Assembly (NCBI GenBank): GCA_902770965.1
Contig: CACXUY010000006.1
Coordinates: forward strand, 1 to 64,000
DNA from: an uncultured Lachnospiraceae bacterium
GTDB taxonomy: Bacteria; Bacillota; Clostridia; Lachnospirales; Lachnospiraceae
Reading direction: 5' to 3'
DNA length: 64,000 nt
The number at the start of each line of letters is the position of its first letter. Position 1 is the first letter of the stretch. The notes under the pieces were generated by a model, which ran no database searches, had not been told where the DNA came from, and saw nothing but the letters and a program-made list of their open reading frames with translations. Positions 1 to 8,354 of this stretch are shown one piece after another. Both the position numbers and the translations under genes were made by a program.

Positions 1-125
1 CATGACTTTGCTACGCGCTTCTTTCACCCCATCGTCTCCGATTTCGGTTTGCGTTTAACTACATGGGCGGTAGGTTACCCATGGCTGGACTTTCACCAGA
101 AAGAATAGTGCCATGCCCGGCACAC
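1..125 (-). mobile_element. Group II intron, 5' end only (domain I)
   Basis: Read on the minus strand from base 125, the sequence begins GTGTGCCGGGCATGG, which fits the group II intron 5' consensus GUGYG. It continues with the domain I hallmark GGTGAAAGTCCAG and, further in, GGTGAAAGAAGCGCG. The intron runs off the left edge, so its maturase ORF and 3' end cannot be seen. Just 5' of the junction lies a short GC hairpin (CGCC/GGCG) followed by CTTTATT, a terminator-like target of the kind used by class C introns. The identity rests on recognised motifs, not on a fold calculation; a decayed copy is possible. Confidence 0.6.
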
Positions 126-361
126 ATAATAAAGTCGCCGCCCGGCGCAAAGCACCGAACGACGACCTGAGGGGGTAATATGCATACCACTCGCCGAAAC
201 GAGAGTATACCAAAATGATGACCTGAACACGATTATTGCTTATTAGTAACTGCGTTCGTTTAAAAATGGTTCATCAAGAACCCACGCTTTATATATTAAC
301 CCCAAATCGGAATTCTGTAAACGCACTCTTTTTGCACTTAATACAAGTAAATTGATATGCC

Positions 362-380
362 GGTTCACATATAGTGAACC
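362..380. promoter_or_regulatory. Perfect inverted repeat upstream of the AraC-type gene
   Basis: GGTTCAC, five bases, then GTGAACC forms a perfect 7-bp dyad. It lies about 50 bp upstream of the predicted -35 box of the AraC-family gene, so it may be an operator for that gene. The regulator that would bind it is not known. Confidence 0.4.
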
Positions 381-429
381 TACATACCGGGCAGCCGGCT
401 GCACGTGCTATGCAGGTTTAATTTTTGTC

Positions 430-457
430 TTGTTTTAACACAAAATTCAGCTATAAT
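430..457 (+). promoter_or_regulatory. Promoter of the AraC-family gene
   Basis: TTGTTT at 430-435 and a perfect TATAAT at 452-457, 16 bp apart, put transcription start near 464, about 50 bp before the ATG at 513. Confidence 0.55.
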
Positions 458-512
458 AAGAGTGTTGCGCTCTGTGCAGCATTGCCCTGATTTATGCCAG
501 AAAAGGATCGTC

Positions 513-1415
513 ATGAACTACCTAAATTTAAACTGTCCGCCTATGCCTTATTATTTGGCAGGCGGTAAAATTACATGCGACATAAACGTTCAACTCCCCC
601 GGAGACAGGTGAAAACCTTTACCTTTATTTATATTGAAAAAGGGAATCTCTTGCTGGAGCAAGAATCTATGACAGCACAATTGAAAACAGGCGACTATTT
701 CATAGCAACGCCCCACTGTACCTATCTGCAACTCACTCCTTGTACCGAGAAAACTATGATGTACTGGATAAGCTTCAGATCGTCACTTTCCTTCTCACTT
801 TCGGACACCTGCACTGCCTGCTCACCTCAGAGCATGGAAGGAGATCGTAATACATCCTCTCAGCTGTTCGTAACCTCCATTGCCAGACATCGAAATGTTG
901 AAAAGCACAATCGGATTTATCTTGAGGAACTGTTACAGTCACTAACATCTTCACCCGATGATCACAAAGGTCAAAAGGGAGACGGCACAACTGATCCCGT
1001 TCAGCTTTTTGAGCAGCAGATCAGTTTTCTACAGTTGTTATCTCTTCTTCAGTCCCAGCAGTATTCTCCCGACTTGAAGTTCAGCATTGCGGAAAGGCTG
1101 CATAACTATATTGACAAGCATTTTATAGAAGACATCCGCCTGGGAGATCTTGCCAAGCAGTATTCATACAGTCCATCCCACATGACTCGTTGTTTTAACG
1201 AAGCTTACGGACTTAGCCCGAAACAATATGTCAAGAAATTACGTGTGCAGAAGGCAGCGCGCCTGCTTACTTATACAGACCGGCCCGTCCAGACAATAGG
1301 CGATGAATGCGGCTTCAACATTTCATCCTACTTTATCAAGCAGTTTAAGAAAGAATATGGCATGACGCCCTCCCAATATCGCATGAATGCGAATACCCGT
1401 GACTCGAATCCCTGA
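513..1415 (+). CDS. AraC-family transcriptional regulator
   Basis: A 300-residue DNA-binding regulator. The N-terminal ~150 residues look like an AraC-type cupin sensor domain (FIYIEKGNLLLEQ, TGDYFIATPH). The C-terminal ~95 residues hold the double helix-turn-helix, including LGDLAKQYSYSPSHMTRCF and the signature GFNISSYFIKQFKKEYGMTP. The frame is open upstream, but the ATG at 513 is preferred because AAAAGG sits just before it and a promoter lies upstream. Family members usually sense sugars or other small molecules and control neighbouring transport or catabolic genes. The neighbours here are an intron and the convergent pilus operon, so neither ligand nor target can be deduced. Confidence 0.85.
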   Translation: MNYLNLNCPPMPYYLAGGKITCDINVQLPRRQVKTFTFIYIEKGNLLLEQESMTAQLKTGDYFIATPHCTYLQLTPCTEKTMMYWISFRSSLSFSLSDTCTACSPQSMEGDRNTSSQLFVTSIARHRNVEKHNRIYLEELLQSLTSSPDDHKGQKGDGTTDPVQLFEQQISFLQLLSLLQSQQYSPDLKFSIAERLHNYIDKHFIEDIRLGDLAKQYSYSPSHMTRCFNEAYGLSPKQYVKKLRVQKAARLLTYTDRPVQTIGDECGFNISSYFIKQFKKEYGMTPSQYRMNANTRDSNP

Positions 1416-1525
1416 CAGCTTCGCGCTTTTGGGGTGCCCCCCAGGCGGCCTTCCCTGAAACCTTCACTTGCATCGTCTCATCGTGCGGCTGCGCCCCATA
1501 CAGGCGGCTGCCCCCAATTTGACAA

Positions 1526-3256
1526 CTATTGAAACAAATACCTCAGACCGGCGATGAGTATCTCATCGCCTTCTTTTATCTGGCAGCGTCTGCCCGCCTG
1601 TATCGGCATTCCGTTTATGCAGATGCTTTTTGCGGAATCGATATCCGCCAGATAATACTCGCCTGATATCTCCTCAAGACGCACATGCACAGGATCTGCG
1701 TCCTGACTCCCCAGCAGCCAATCGCTGTTTCCCTTTGTACTTCCTATCACGAACGGCATATGCCAAAGCCGGATTCCCTCCTGAACAACAGAATCCCTGC
1801 GTATGAGGAAATGACTGCCGGGTATGCCAGAATCTGTCACACCCTCCTTTTCTTCACGTGTTGTCGCAACAGAATCCAACGCATCCTCAGGCGCTCGTTC
1901 AGCACCTTGCCTTGACGCAAAAGCCGCATCCGAGCCGTATTCCGATCTCATTACTGAAGCGTCCTTCGTTCCATACACCGCTCTCGGTTCTGCCGCAAAT
2001 ACCGCGCCATACTCTGGTTTTCGCGGCAAAGCGTCTTCCGTCCCATACACCGCTCTCGGTTCTGCCGCAAATATTGCGCCATTCACAGAGTACTGCTCTT
2101 CATCATATGGTCTGCTGTCGCTCATGCAGAACTGCTCCGCATAAGGTTTATAGCTGGTCGTCGCGCTCCCCGACATGCTCTCCTTCGTGCTCTCAGGTAT
2201 GTATATCGACTCATCCTGTCTGCCCTTTGACCTGTCAGCTTCCGACAAGACCTTATCCATCCTGCCTTCACTTATCGACTTCTCGTTTAATCGAGATCCC
2301 TGGACTTGCGGGACGCGATATATGGACTCCTCTTGTTGTTCGACATCTGCGGATTTTCCGTATTCTTCCTCATCGGATCGTTCTTTTTTAGCCATTGATC
2401 TGGTGACTTTTATCATAATGAAAATAGCAAGTGATGCCGCCAACATCATGCAGCCCTTTTGAAGGCTTCCGCGCCGCACGAAAAAATAAACTCCAAAGCC
2501 GACACATGCACAGGCGATGAGGGTCGCCGCCATCTCTGATGGCTTAAGCCCCAGAATCGCGTATTTATAGCCTATGTCTTCCTCCTCAACAGGTACTGCA
2601 TTCGTGTTCTCTGCTGATATGCCCCCGCCCTTATATACAGGCGCATCGTCCCACCCATCATCATGGGTTTCCGTTATCGGCGAGGCCGCATTTGATCCTT
2701 CCACATGCTCTGCGTCTTCCACATCCGGCTTTGCCATATCCAGGAGCTCTTCAAAACTGAAAAAATCCTCCCCGGTTATGCGATATATCTCGTAAGCCCT
2801 GCGTGTTCCTTCTCTGTCGCTATGGTCAATCTTATTGAGGAAATACTGAGCAAGCTCTCGTATCTGCGCATAGAAGTCCCCGTCATATCCGGGATGGCAG
2901 CATACATATATATCCGATATATCCCTTCTGACAAATATATATTCCGGCTTCAGCATGATATGACTGGCATCGATAAGATAATCTTCCAGTGTCTTGGCGA
3001 TCCTGTAGATCGCGTTAAGAACCAGATATATCTCCGATATGTCAATCTGCTTTTTCTCCCACAGTCTGGCAAGAGGCTGGCATCCGGTGACGACAAAATG
3101 AAACTCGTCCTTCTGATCCACCGAGATCATCCTCATCTCCAGGATTCCTGGTATCCTGTTTTCCTCCAATACCCTCACGGCATATGGATCTGGCGGACAC
3201 TCTCCACTGAACACTAGACATGTCTGATCCAGTTTCCTGCGATATTGAACCTCCAT
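1526..3256 (-). CDS. DUF6382 and FHA domain membrane protein of the Tad locus
   Basis: Last gene of the pilus operon, 576 residues from the ATG at 3256 (GGAGGAGACTTG before it). Residues 1-175 match the DUF6382 type found beside Lachnospiraceae Tad genes. Two membrane segments follow at about 240-285, then a long polar linker, then a C-terminal FHA-like fold (about 485-576; FVIGSTKGNSDWLLG, YYLADIDSAKSICING). FHA domains bind phosphothreonine, but here the usual Ser-x-x-His core reads DPVHV, so phosphopeptide binding is uncertain. The linker carries a 24-residue tandem duplication (FAAEPRAVYGT) from a 72-bp DNA repeat. It probably links pilus assembly to Ser/Thr kinase signalling; that is inferred from the domain and neighbourhood only. 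Confidence 0.8.
   Translation of the reverse strand: MEVQYRRKLDQTCLVFSGECPPDPYAVRVLEENRIPGILEMRMISVDQKDEFHFVVTGCQPLARLWEKKQIDISEIYLVLNAIYRIAKTLEDYLIDASHIMLKPEYIFVRRDISDIYVCCHPGYDGDFYAQIRELAQYFLNKIDHSDREGTRRAYEIYRITGEDFFSFEELLDMAKPDVEDAEHVEGSNAASPITETHDDGWDDAPVYKGGGISAENTNAVPVEEEDIGYKYAILGLKPSEMAATLIACACVGFGVYFFVRRGSLQKGCMMLAASLAIFIMIKVTRSMAKKERSDEEEYGKSADVEQQEESIYRVPQVQGSRLNEKSISEGRMDKVLSEADRSKGRQDESIYIPESTKESMSGSATTSYKPYAEQFCMSDSRPYDEEQYSVNGAIFAAEPRAVYGTEDALPRKPEYGAVFAAEPRAVYGTKDASVMRSEYGSDAAFASRQGAERAPEDALDSVATTREEKEGVTDSGIPGSHFLIRRDSVVQEGIRLWHMPFVIGSTKGNSDWLLGSQDADPVHVRLEEISGEYYLADIDSAKSICINGMPIQAGRRCQIKEGDEILIAGLRYLFQ
1962..2085. repeat. 72-bp in-frame tandem repeat in the FHA gene
   Basis: The block beginning CCATACACCGCTCTCGG occurs at 1971 and again at 2043, giving a 24-residue repeat in the linker before the FHA domain. 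Confidence 0.85.
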
Positions 3257-3318
3257 CAAGTCTCCTCCTTATCTGGCATCTGTGAAGCCATAAATATTAT
3301 CTGTCAGCTTATGCGGCC

Positions 3319-3759
3319 TTAACCCTTAACCAGCGTCTGAATCAAGCCGCATTTCCTTATAAATGAAGCAGGATCGCAAAATCCCCTTTTTATATTTCCG
3401 GCAAAACGCAAGCGGATATTCTCGAAGATTCCATACGATCTGCCTGCCGCCGTCACTCCGATCTTGCCCTGCTCCTTGTATGGTTCTGATGCCCATACTA
3501 TAGAATAAAGCGTTGATCGTTCCATATCATCCAGCAGTTCTTCTGCTTCATCCAATGAGATAGACCGGTATACCTGAATGCTTTCTATCATACTTGCCTG
3601 AGCGACGATCATATCTCTCTCCCATAAAGAAAAACATATGACGGCAAATATGACGAACAGGACTATAGGCATGACCAATGCCGCCTCTATCGTGAAGCTG
3701 CCTTTTAACCGCTTATTCAATATATTCAATACTACGTTTTCTGCTGTTTCACTTTGCAT
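3319..3759 (-). CDS. tadE: TadE-like pseudopilin
   Basis: A 146-residue minor pilin-like protein. GSFTIEAALVMPIVLF near residue 20 is the TadE signature: a short basic N-terminus, a Gly/Ser just before the hydrophobic helix, and Glu at position +5, as needed for prepilin-peptidase cleavage. The rest is a polar extracellular domain without recognisable motifs. The ATG at 3759 follows AAGGAGCGAGAGG. It lies between the second prepilin peptidase and the DUF6382-FHA gene, on the same strand. Confidence 0.8.
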   Translation of the reverse strand: MQSETAENVVLNILNKRLKGSFTIEAALVMPIVLFVIFAVICFSLWERDMIVAQASMIESIQVYRSISLDEAEELLDDMERSTLYSIVWASEPYKEQGKIGVTAAGRSYGIFENIRLRFAGNIKRGFCDPASFIRKCGLIQTLVKG

Positions 3760-3832
3760 CCTCTCGCTCCTTGCCTCTCTTTATCTTCCCGCTTTGCTGC
3801 CCCTGTCCTCAGCGTGACGCCTTCATGCCGTA

Positions 3833-4273
3833 CTAACGGACCTTCCCAATAAGCACGATAACCGTACCGGCACACAGGAAGGGAAGAAACGGTATGGTCT
3901 TCCTGCCATTTTTCCCTTTTATATATAGGAATGCAGCCGGTATAAGTGATAGCGCAAGCGCCGTGCAAAATATCGTGAAGGTTTCGCGGATTCCGTTCAT
4001 CGTGCCAACCAGCATCAGCGCACATGCGTCACCTGTGCCAATAGAATTACCAAATATATATGACGCAAGGAGCAGACAGACTCCCGGAACAAAGGCAACG
4101 CACATATCCTTCCACGACACCTTCAGCACCAGAAATCCAAGAAGCAGCCCGACCAGGATGAATGCCGACATTGTCATCGCATTCACGCTCCCTTTCAGTA
4201 TGTCCTGTATTGACAGGACCACTAAGAAGATCACTATCGTGATATAACACATGAGTTCAGCATCAAATTCCAT
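3833..4273 (-). CDS. Second A24-type prepilin peptidase
   Basis: A small polytopic membrane protein of about 146 residues with the two catalytic Asp motifs of A24 aspartic prepilin peptidases: SIQDILKG near residue 20 and GTGDA (GxGD) in the middle. Cleavage of pilin leader peptides is the expected role. The ATG at 4273 is chosen because the protein then begins just ahead of the first helix; a GTG 13 codons upstream is possible. The pilus cluster also has a canonical peptidase at 12695-13222, so this is a second, more divergent copy near the two pseudopilin genes, possibly dedicated to them. Confidence 0.75.
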   Translation of the reverse strand: MEFDAELMCYITIVIFLVVLSIQDILKGSVNAMTMSAFILVGLLLGFLVLKVSWKDMCVAFVPGVCLLLASYIFGNSIGTGDACALMLVGTMNGIRETFTIFCTALALSLIPAAFLYIKGKNGRKTIPFLPFLCAGTVIVLIGKVR

Positions 4274-4635
4274 ATCTTCAGCTAAATCCTCTCTCCATCG
4301 ATATTCTCTCACTGCGGATGACGCTCCATCAGCGATGCACCTTCCCTGTCAATGCCGCTCATCCGTGATATGATTTGCCCATTGACGCCTCCCGCCAAGA
4401 ATGCGCTTTTTCCATCCATACTTTTCACTCATGATGTCCTTTGTCTGTCGGCGGCCTTCTTCAGAGATACTCTCTGCCTATCCATGCCTTTCATCAGAAA
4501 TCTGCTTTTTATCTTAAGATTGTGGTAACCATTCAACACCCCCAGACTCGGAATTTCAGTGCCCCAGACCGGGATGCTGCGCATCCCTCGTTATGGGGCG
4601 GCCAAAGGTGCTGAATAATTACACAAATCGTACAT
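4274..4635. other. Intergenic gap inside the Tad locus
   Basis: No convincing gene. A small hairpin GGGATGC-TGC-GCATCCC at 4571-4587 lies just downstream of the Cys-module pilin gene but has no T-run on either side, so terminator function is doubtful. The gap may separate the last three genes into their own transcript. Confidence 0.45.
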
Positions 4636-5769
4636 TCATGCTGCTGTCTTTGCGCATCGGCTGCAAGGCGGAAGGGATATGCTGTCCTTCTCAACAGCCT
4701 TTACCGTCCTCTTCAAGCCGCCGCAGTCCCGATTCGCATGATAACGGTTGCCATAATCTGTTATGTAAACAGAACCCACATAAGCAGCATAGGCAGCGCA
4801 TCGTTCGCACGGTTTATATTTCTCTCCGCTCTTGTTGCGAAGGTTTTTCACCGATGATGTTGATACATTCCTGACAGACAAATCTATGTACGTACAAGAT
4901 GTAGTAGAATGATACACCGTTCCGTTCTCCGTCACGTAGACTAATTCCTTCTGATCGTCATCTTCTTTGGGCTTGCTGCTCTTTCCTTTATCCGCGCCTG
5001 TCCACGCTCTGTAACAGCAGGTCTGAGTGACCGGTATGTCATGGATAAACCCTAAGCTCAATGGGAATTTCACAAGATACGATACCTTTAGTATGTACCT
5101 GTCCTCTTCGTCCGGCACAGATGAACCGAAAGTCGTCAGCCCCAGGCTTCCGCCGCGTATGCAGGAATTGTCCAGCTGATTTCTCCCTACCAGACCGACG
5201 ACCCTCGCGTGAAGCAATGCCATCGCGGCCGCCTGGCTCGCCAAATCGTTCCAGTCCTCACGGCTCATAAATCCGACGTTTCCGCCACTTCCGCTTAGCC
5301 CTGACGACTCAATGACAGCTTGTGTGACCTCCAACCCCCCGAGAGCGCGAAGTCCATATGTGTACATGGCCGCGCTCTCGGTCGCCTCTTCCATTGCCAT
5401 CTGAATCTTCATGCTTATGCTCATCGCCGGAAACAGTGTCAGGAACGTACTCATTGCGAACATAAATATGGAAAGTGCCATCGCGGCTTCCACAGTAAGG
5501 GAAGCCCTGATAAAATGGCTGCGGCACTCCCCAGGATCCATGCGGTTCCCCTCAAAATGGCTGCCACACTTCCCAGAGACCTCAGCTTCCGGCTCAGATA
5601 AATCAGCAAGGGGTGAGGAACATGGGGACGCTTTTCTTCTAAGAAAAAAGCGGCTATTCGACCACTGTCTTTTTTTATTTAACGGGAGAGTTTTTATTAT
5701 TGCGAAAAGCCACATGCATGGTAATGAGGGACCATTTCTATTGTTATTATTCTTTGAGAAAAGCGTCAT
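4636..5769 (-). CDS. TadE-like pseudopilin with two C-terminal Cys modules
   Basis: A 377-residue pilin-like protein starting at 5769, where GGAGGTGAGG sits at good spacing. After a polar N-terminus of about 100 residues comes ASLTVEAAMALSIFMFAM, a class III pilin-like helix with Glu +5. The C-terminus carries two copies of a ~40-residue module: YVTENGTVYH...C...YKPCERC and YITDYGNRYH...C...LPPCSRC. Each pairs a Tyr-His with a Cys and a C-x-x-C, arranged like a metal-binding or disulfide knuckle. Placing this module at the tip-exposed end of a pilin is unusual. The N-terminal part contains a 42-bp duplication (CGSHF and CRSHF). It sits between the DUF5702 gene and the second prepilin peptidase. 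Confidence 0.75.
   Translation of the reverse strand: MTLFSKNNNNRNGPSLPCMWLFAIIKTLPLNKKRQWSNSRFFLRRKASPCSSPLADLSEPEAEVSGKCGSHFEGNRMDPGECRSHFIRASLTVEAAMALSIFMFAMSTFLTLFPAMSISMKIQMAMEEATESAAMYTYGLRALGGLEVTQAVIESSGLSGSGGNVGFMSREDWNDLASQAAAMALLHARVVGLVGRNQLDNSCIRGGSLGLTTFGSSVPDEEDRYILKVSYLVKFPLSLGFIHDIPVTQTCCYRAWTGADKGKSSKPKEDDDQKELVYVTENGTVYHSTTSCTYIDLSVRNVSTSSVKNLRNKSGEKYKPCERCAAYAAYVGSVYITDYGNRYHANRDCGGLKRTVKAVEKDSISLPPCSRCAKTAA
5512..5577. repeat. 42-bp direct repeat in the Cys-module pilin gene
   Basis: AAAATGGCTGC followed by a similar tail occurs at 5512 and 5554, giving the duplicated CGSHF/CRSHF segment ahead of the pilin helix. Confidence 0.7.
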
Positions 5770-5832
5770 CACATTCCTCACCTCCGAATCGCGCCCCATG
5801 ACATATATCTGCCCTTTATGCCACGTAATAGT

Positions 5833-7635
5833 TCAGTCTCCTTGTCTCTGTTTGTAGCCGTACCAGGTTTTGCAGCTGATATTGTAGCCGCCTTCCTTTC
5901 CGCGAGGAAGAAGCTGCGAAAACACGAGAAAACGGTAAGGTCCCGTCGCTGTGAGCGTGGCGCTGCACGAGTAGACACATTCGGTCATATCAAAGTCAGG
6001 ACGGATCTTCCTCATCGATACCTGGATCATATCCATAGCCCTGTAATTTCTGCTTTCCGGATTGACGAAGGCGAGCAGTACTCTGAGGTAATCAACATAT
6101 GTGAGCCCTTTGCCTGTGGGCAGCTCATCCTCCTCCCTGACCGATGAGGCAGAGGCGATATCAGAAGCGATATTTTCCAACGATGTCTTCCAGCTCTGCC
6201 CATCCTTCAGGAAAGGAACCCTGCCTCCGGCCAGAAGTGCCTTCACGTCGCGCAGTGATTCCGCGAATGCCCACGCCGCAGTCAGCAGTCCCGCCGCCGG
6301 CGGGATCAGATACAGCTGTCCTGTTGGTGTTATAAGCGCCGTAGCGAGCATCGTTATCTCTTCGCTCTTTTGCGCGTCAGCCAGAAGATAAGCCATGTTC
6401 AAGGCTTCCCTGAACCATAGCAGACGATTCACCACTGTTTTTAGATTATCATAATCCGCGTTTTTCCCGGCTATCACATACTCCACCTGAAATTCAGGAG
6501 TATCATTGTCTTCCTCCTCATCCGGATCATCCTCAGAGGTGTAGCAATCAAGGAAACGCAGCAGGTATTCATCGACCAGAAGACGGTTCTTAAGATTGCC
6601 GCTGCTTCCGCTTGCCGAGACCGGAGTCATCGCCGACCGCCGTGACTTAGCTGACTGTGACAAATGCGACGGGAAGCCCACGCCGGAGACAGCCTTGTGA
6701 GAGAGACCGTTAGGATCATTTACCACGATTCCCATAAAACCGTGGCGCATCAGGTTCTTCACGGTCTTAAGTATATCGTCCATGCTGATCCCCGGCTCTT
6801 CTGAGCTATCCCCGTTTCCTCCGGAAGCCTGTGATCCGTCTGCGGCAGTATCGCCTTCGCCATCCTGGGAAGACGGTGGCGAAGCTCCCGCCTCGCCACC
6901 ATCGGCATTGCCGCCCTGCCTTGCCTCTTCTTCCTTCAGCCTGGCCTCCTCTTCCTTCCTGTGTTCCTCTTCTGCCTTCTCTTTAAGTTCCTCATAATCG
7001 CTGTATATTGAATTAAAGGAGAACTCGCCCTTCTTTCCGCTCTCATCCAGCTTTTCCTTGGCGTCTTCATCATTAAATACTCCAAGCCTTGCTATCATCT
7101 CCTCCAGCAGTATTCTGATGATGCCGCCCTTCATATAGTCAAGAACGGCATCTTCAAACACTGCTCCGTTTTGATCCGTTACATATACTATATCCGAGAT
7201 TTCAGCCGACGACGCCTCAAGGGTGAACCAATCGGGATAACCGCCGAAAAGGTTCTCACTGTCCCCAAGCCCTTCCTTCGCATATGCCAGCATACGATTT
7301 CCCAGCGTCTCCCCGGATCTGTCTCCCGCCGAGCGAAAGAGCAAATGGAAGGTTCCCCAGAGCGCGTCATCATATTCGGCAAATACCGACTCAAGCGACG
7401 CATCCGCAGCAAGCCTCAGGCGCATATGCATGCCGCTGCTCCTCGCCGACTCAAGGCTGACCCCCACCAATGCTATGACCAGCGTAAGCACAAGACTGAG
7501 GAATACTGTAATACTGCCCTGAAGGCTGTACGACCAGCCTTGCCGCCCTTGCTTCCTGTCAGGCTTTGACCGCTGCCGCGCTGCGGCCAGCCTGTCATAT
7601 GAGAGATGCCGCGGTACAAAATCGCCAATATGCAT
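5833..7635 (-). CDS. DUF5702 pilus-associated membrane protein
   Basis: About 600 residues from the ATG at 7635. SLQGSITVFLSLVLTLVIALVG near the N-terminus is the typical start of DUF5702 proteins, a TadE/TadG-like single helix followed by SLESAR. The rest is a large predicted extracellular domain with an internal acidic and glycine-rich spacer (about residues 220-300; repeated KEEEARLKEEEARQ, then Gly/Ser/Asp). It probably acts as a large minor pilin or anchoring subunit of the Tad apparatus, inferred from its position between Flp1 and the Cys-module pilin. The start is not firm: the frame is open for 41 more codons, but those would overlap the upstream Flp1 gene. Confidence 0.75.
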   Translation of the reverse strand: MHIGDFVPRHLSYDRLAAARQRSKPDRKQGRQGWSYSLQGSITVFLSLVLTLVIALVGVSLESARSSGMHMRLRLAADASLESVFAEYDDALWGTFHLLFRSAGDRSGETLGNRMLAYAKEGLGDSENLFGGYPDWFTLEASSAEISDIVYVTDQNGAVFEDAVLDYMKGGIIRILLEEMIARLGVFNDEDAKEKLDESGKKGEFSFNSIYSDYEELKEKAEEEHRKEEEARLKEEEARQGGNADGGEAGASPPSSQDGEGDTAADGSQASGGNGDSSEEPGISMDDILKTVKNLMRHGFMGIVVNDPNGLSHKAVSGVGFPSHLSQSAKSRRSAMTPVSASGSSGNLKNRLLVDEYLLRFLDCYTSEDDPDEEEDNDTPEFQVEYVIAGKNADYDNLKTVVNRLLWFREALNMAYLLADAQKSEEITMLATALITPTGQLYLIPPAAGLLTAAWAFAESLRDVKALLAGGRVPFLKDGQSWKTSLENIASDIASASSVREEDELPTGKGLTYVDYLRVLLAFVNPESRNYRAMDMIQVSMRKIRPDFDMTECVYSCSATLTATGPYRFLVFSQLLPRGKEGGYNISCKTWYGYKQRQGD

Positions 7636-7684
7636 TCGTTCTCGCGCTCGCCCACATGTAGCAGAACAGCCTCCCGCCAACAGG

Positions 7685-8047
7685 TCACTGCATGACTGTA
7701 GCTGACTTTGAGTTGATGCTTTCGAAGATCGTCGAGAGGAGTTCGGTAAGCCTCTCACGAAAAATGATCACCAACGTAATGAGAACGACCAGGATAAGGA
7801 GTATCTCGACAACTCCTATACCATCCTCCTCTGCGAGAAAATCTCTCCCGCCCGGGAAATCCCTCTCCGCTTCATATCCTGCTTCGAGCTCCGCCGCCTC
7901 ATATAAGGCCTCATCTTCACATCCATCACGGTACTCCTCATCATAATCTGACGAGGCTTGCCGATCCGCAAATCGTCCATCTGTGTTATCAACGTCTATA
8001 TTCCGGCAATCCACATCCTGCCGTCCCATATCCAATCTTTCAGTCAT
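7685..8047 (-). CDS. flp: Flp1-family type IVb pilin
   Basis: The probable major pilin, 120 residues from the ATG at 8047 (GGAGGAGATATTAAA before it). The C-terminal third reads DGIGVVEILLILVVLITLVI followed by FRERLTELL, matching the Flp1-like pilin pattern: Gly at the cleavage site, Glu at +5, a hydrophobic helix, then a short polar tail. The preceding ~70 acidic residues are longer than in most Flp pilins (which have 15-30 residues before the cleavage site), so either the propeptide is unusually long or translation begins further in. It lies between tadC and the DUF5702 gene. Confidence 0.8.
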   Translation of the reverse strand: MTERLDMGRQDVDCRNIDVDNTDGRFADRQASSDYDEEYRDGCEDEALYEAAELEAGYEAERDFPGGRDFLAEEDGIGVVEILLILVVLITLVIIFRERLTELLSTIFESINSKSATVMQ

Positions 8048-8354
8048 TTTAATATCTCCTCCTATAAATGAACCTGTGCAGCTGCCTTGCATATATCTCT
8101 CGCGCATAAAACGCAGTTTCTGGAATACCGTTATCCTGCTGTCGTCCGTGGTCTTGCATATCTTTCGCGCATAGAACGCAGTCTACACTTGTTATGCGTT
8201 ATTTATGCTCCTTGCCAGTACGCATTTTTCACAAGTGTACAGCACACAGGTTTTGTTTTTGTTCTGCTGCAGCCCTTTTCGCCATCTGACATTTGATTCA
8301 ACCGCAAAATATCCGCGGCATCCTGAGTCCGAGACACCGGGCAGCTGTGTTTTT
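8048..8354. repeat. Spacer between tadC and flp with a ~31-bp direct repeat
   Basis: No gene is seen in this ~300-bp spacer. CTTGCATAT...CGCGCATA(A/G)AACGCAGT occurs at 8085-8117 and 8152-8182. On the minus strand the pair lies directly upstream of the flp ribosome site, so it could be regulatory or just a duplication. Confidence 0.6.

Larger units (their letters stand above)
126..512. other. Intergenic region upstream of the AraC-type gene
   Basis: No gene is visible. The stretch holds the likely intron target, an AT-rich segment, an inverted repeat at 362-380, a short hairpin-plus-tail relative of the dispersed repeats at 391-420, and a promoter at 430-457. Confidence 0.6.

Noticed and set aside
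391-420. Integron attC-like site from the GTTTRC tails
   Set aside because: The attC core needs GTTRRRY with paired R''/L'' boxes; the tails do not satisfy it and there is no integrase.
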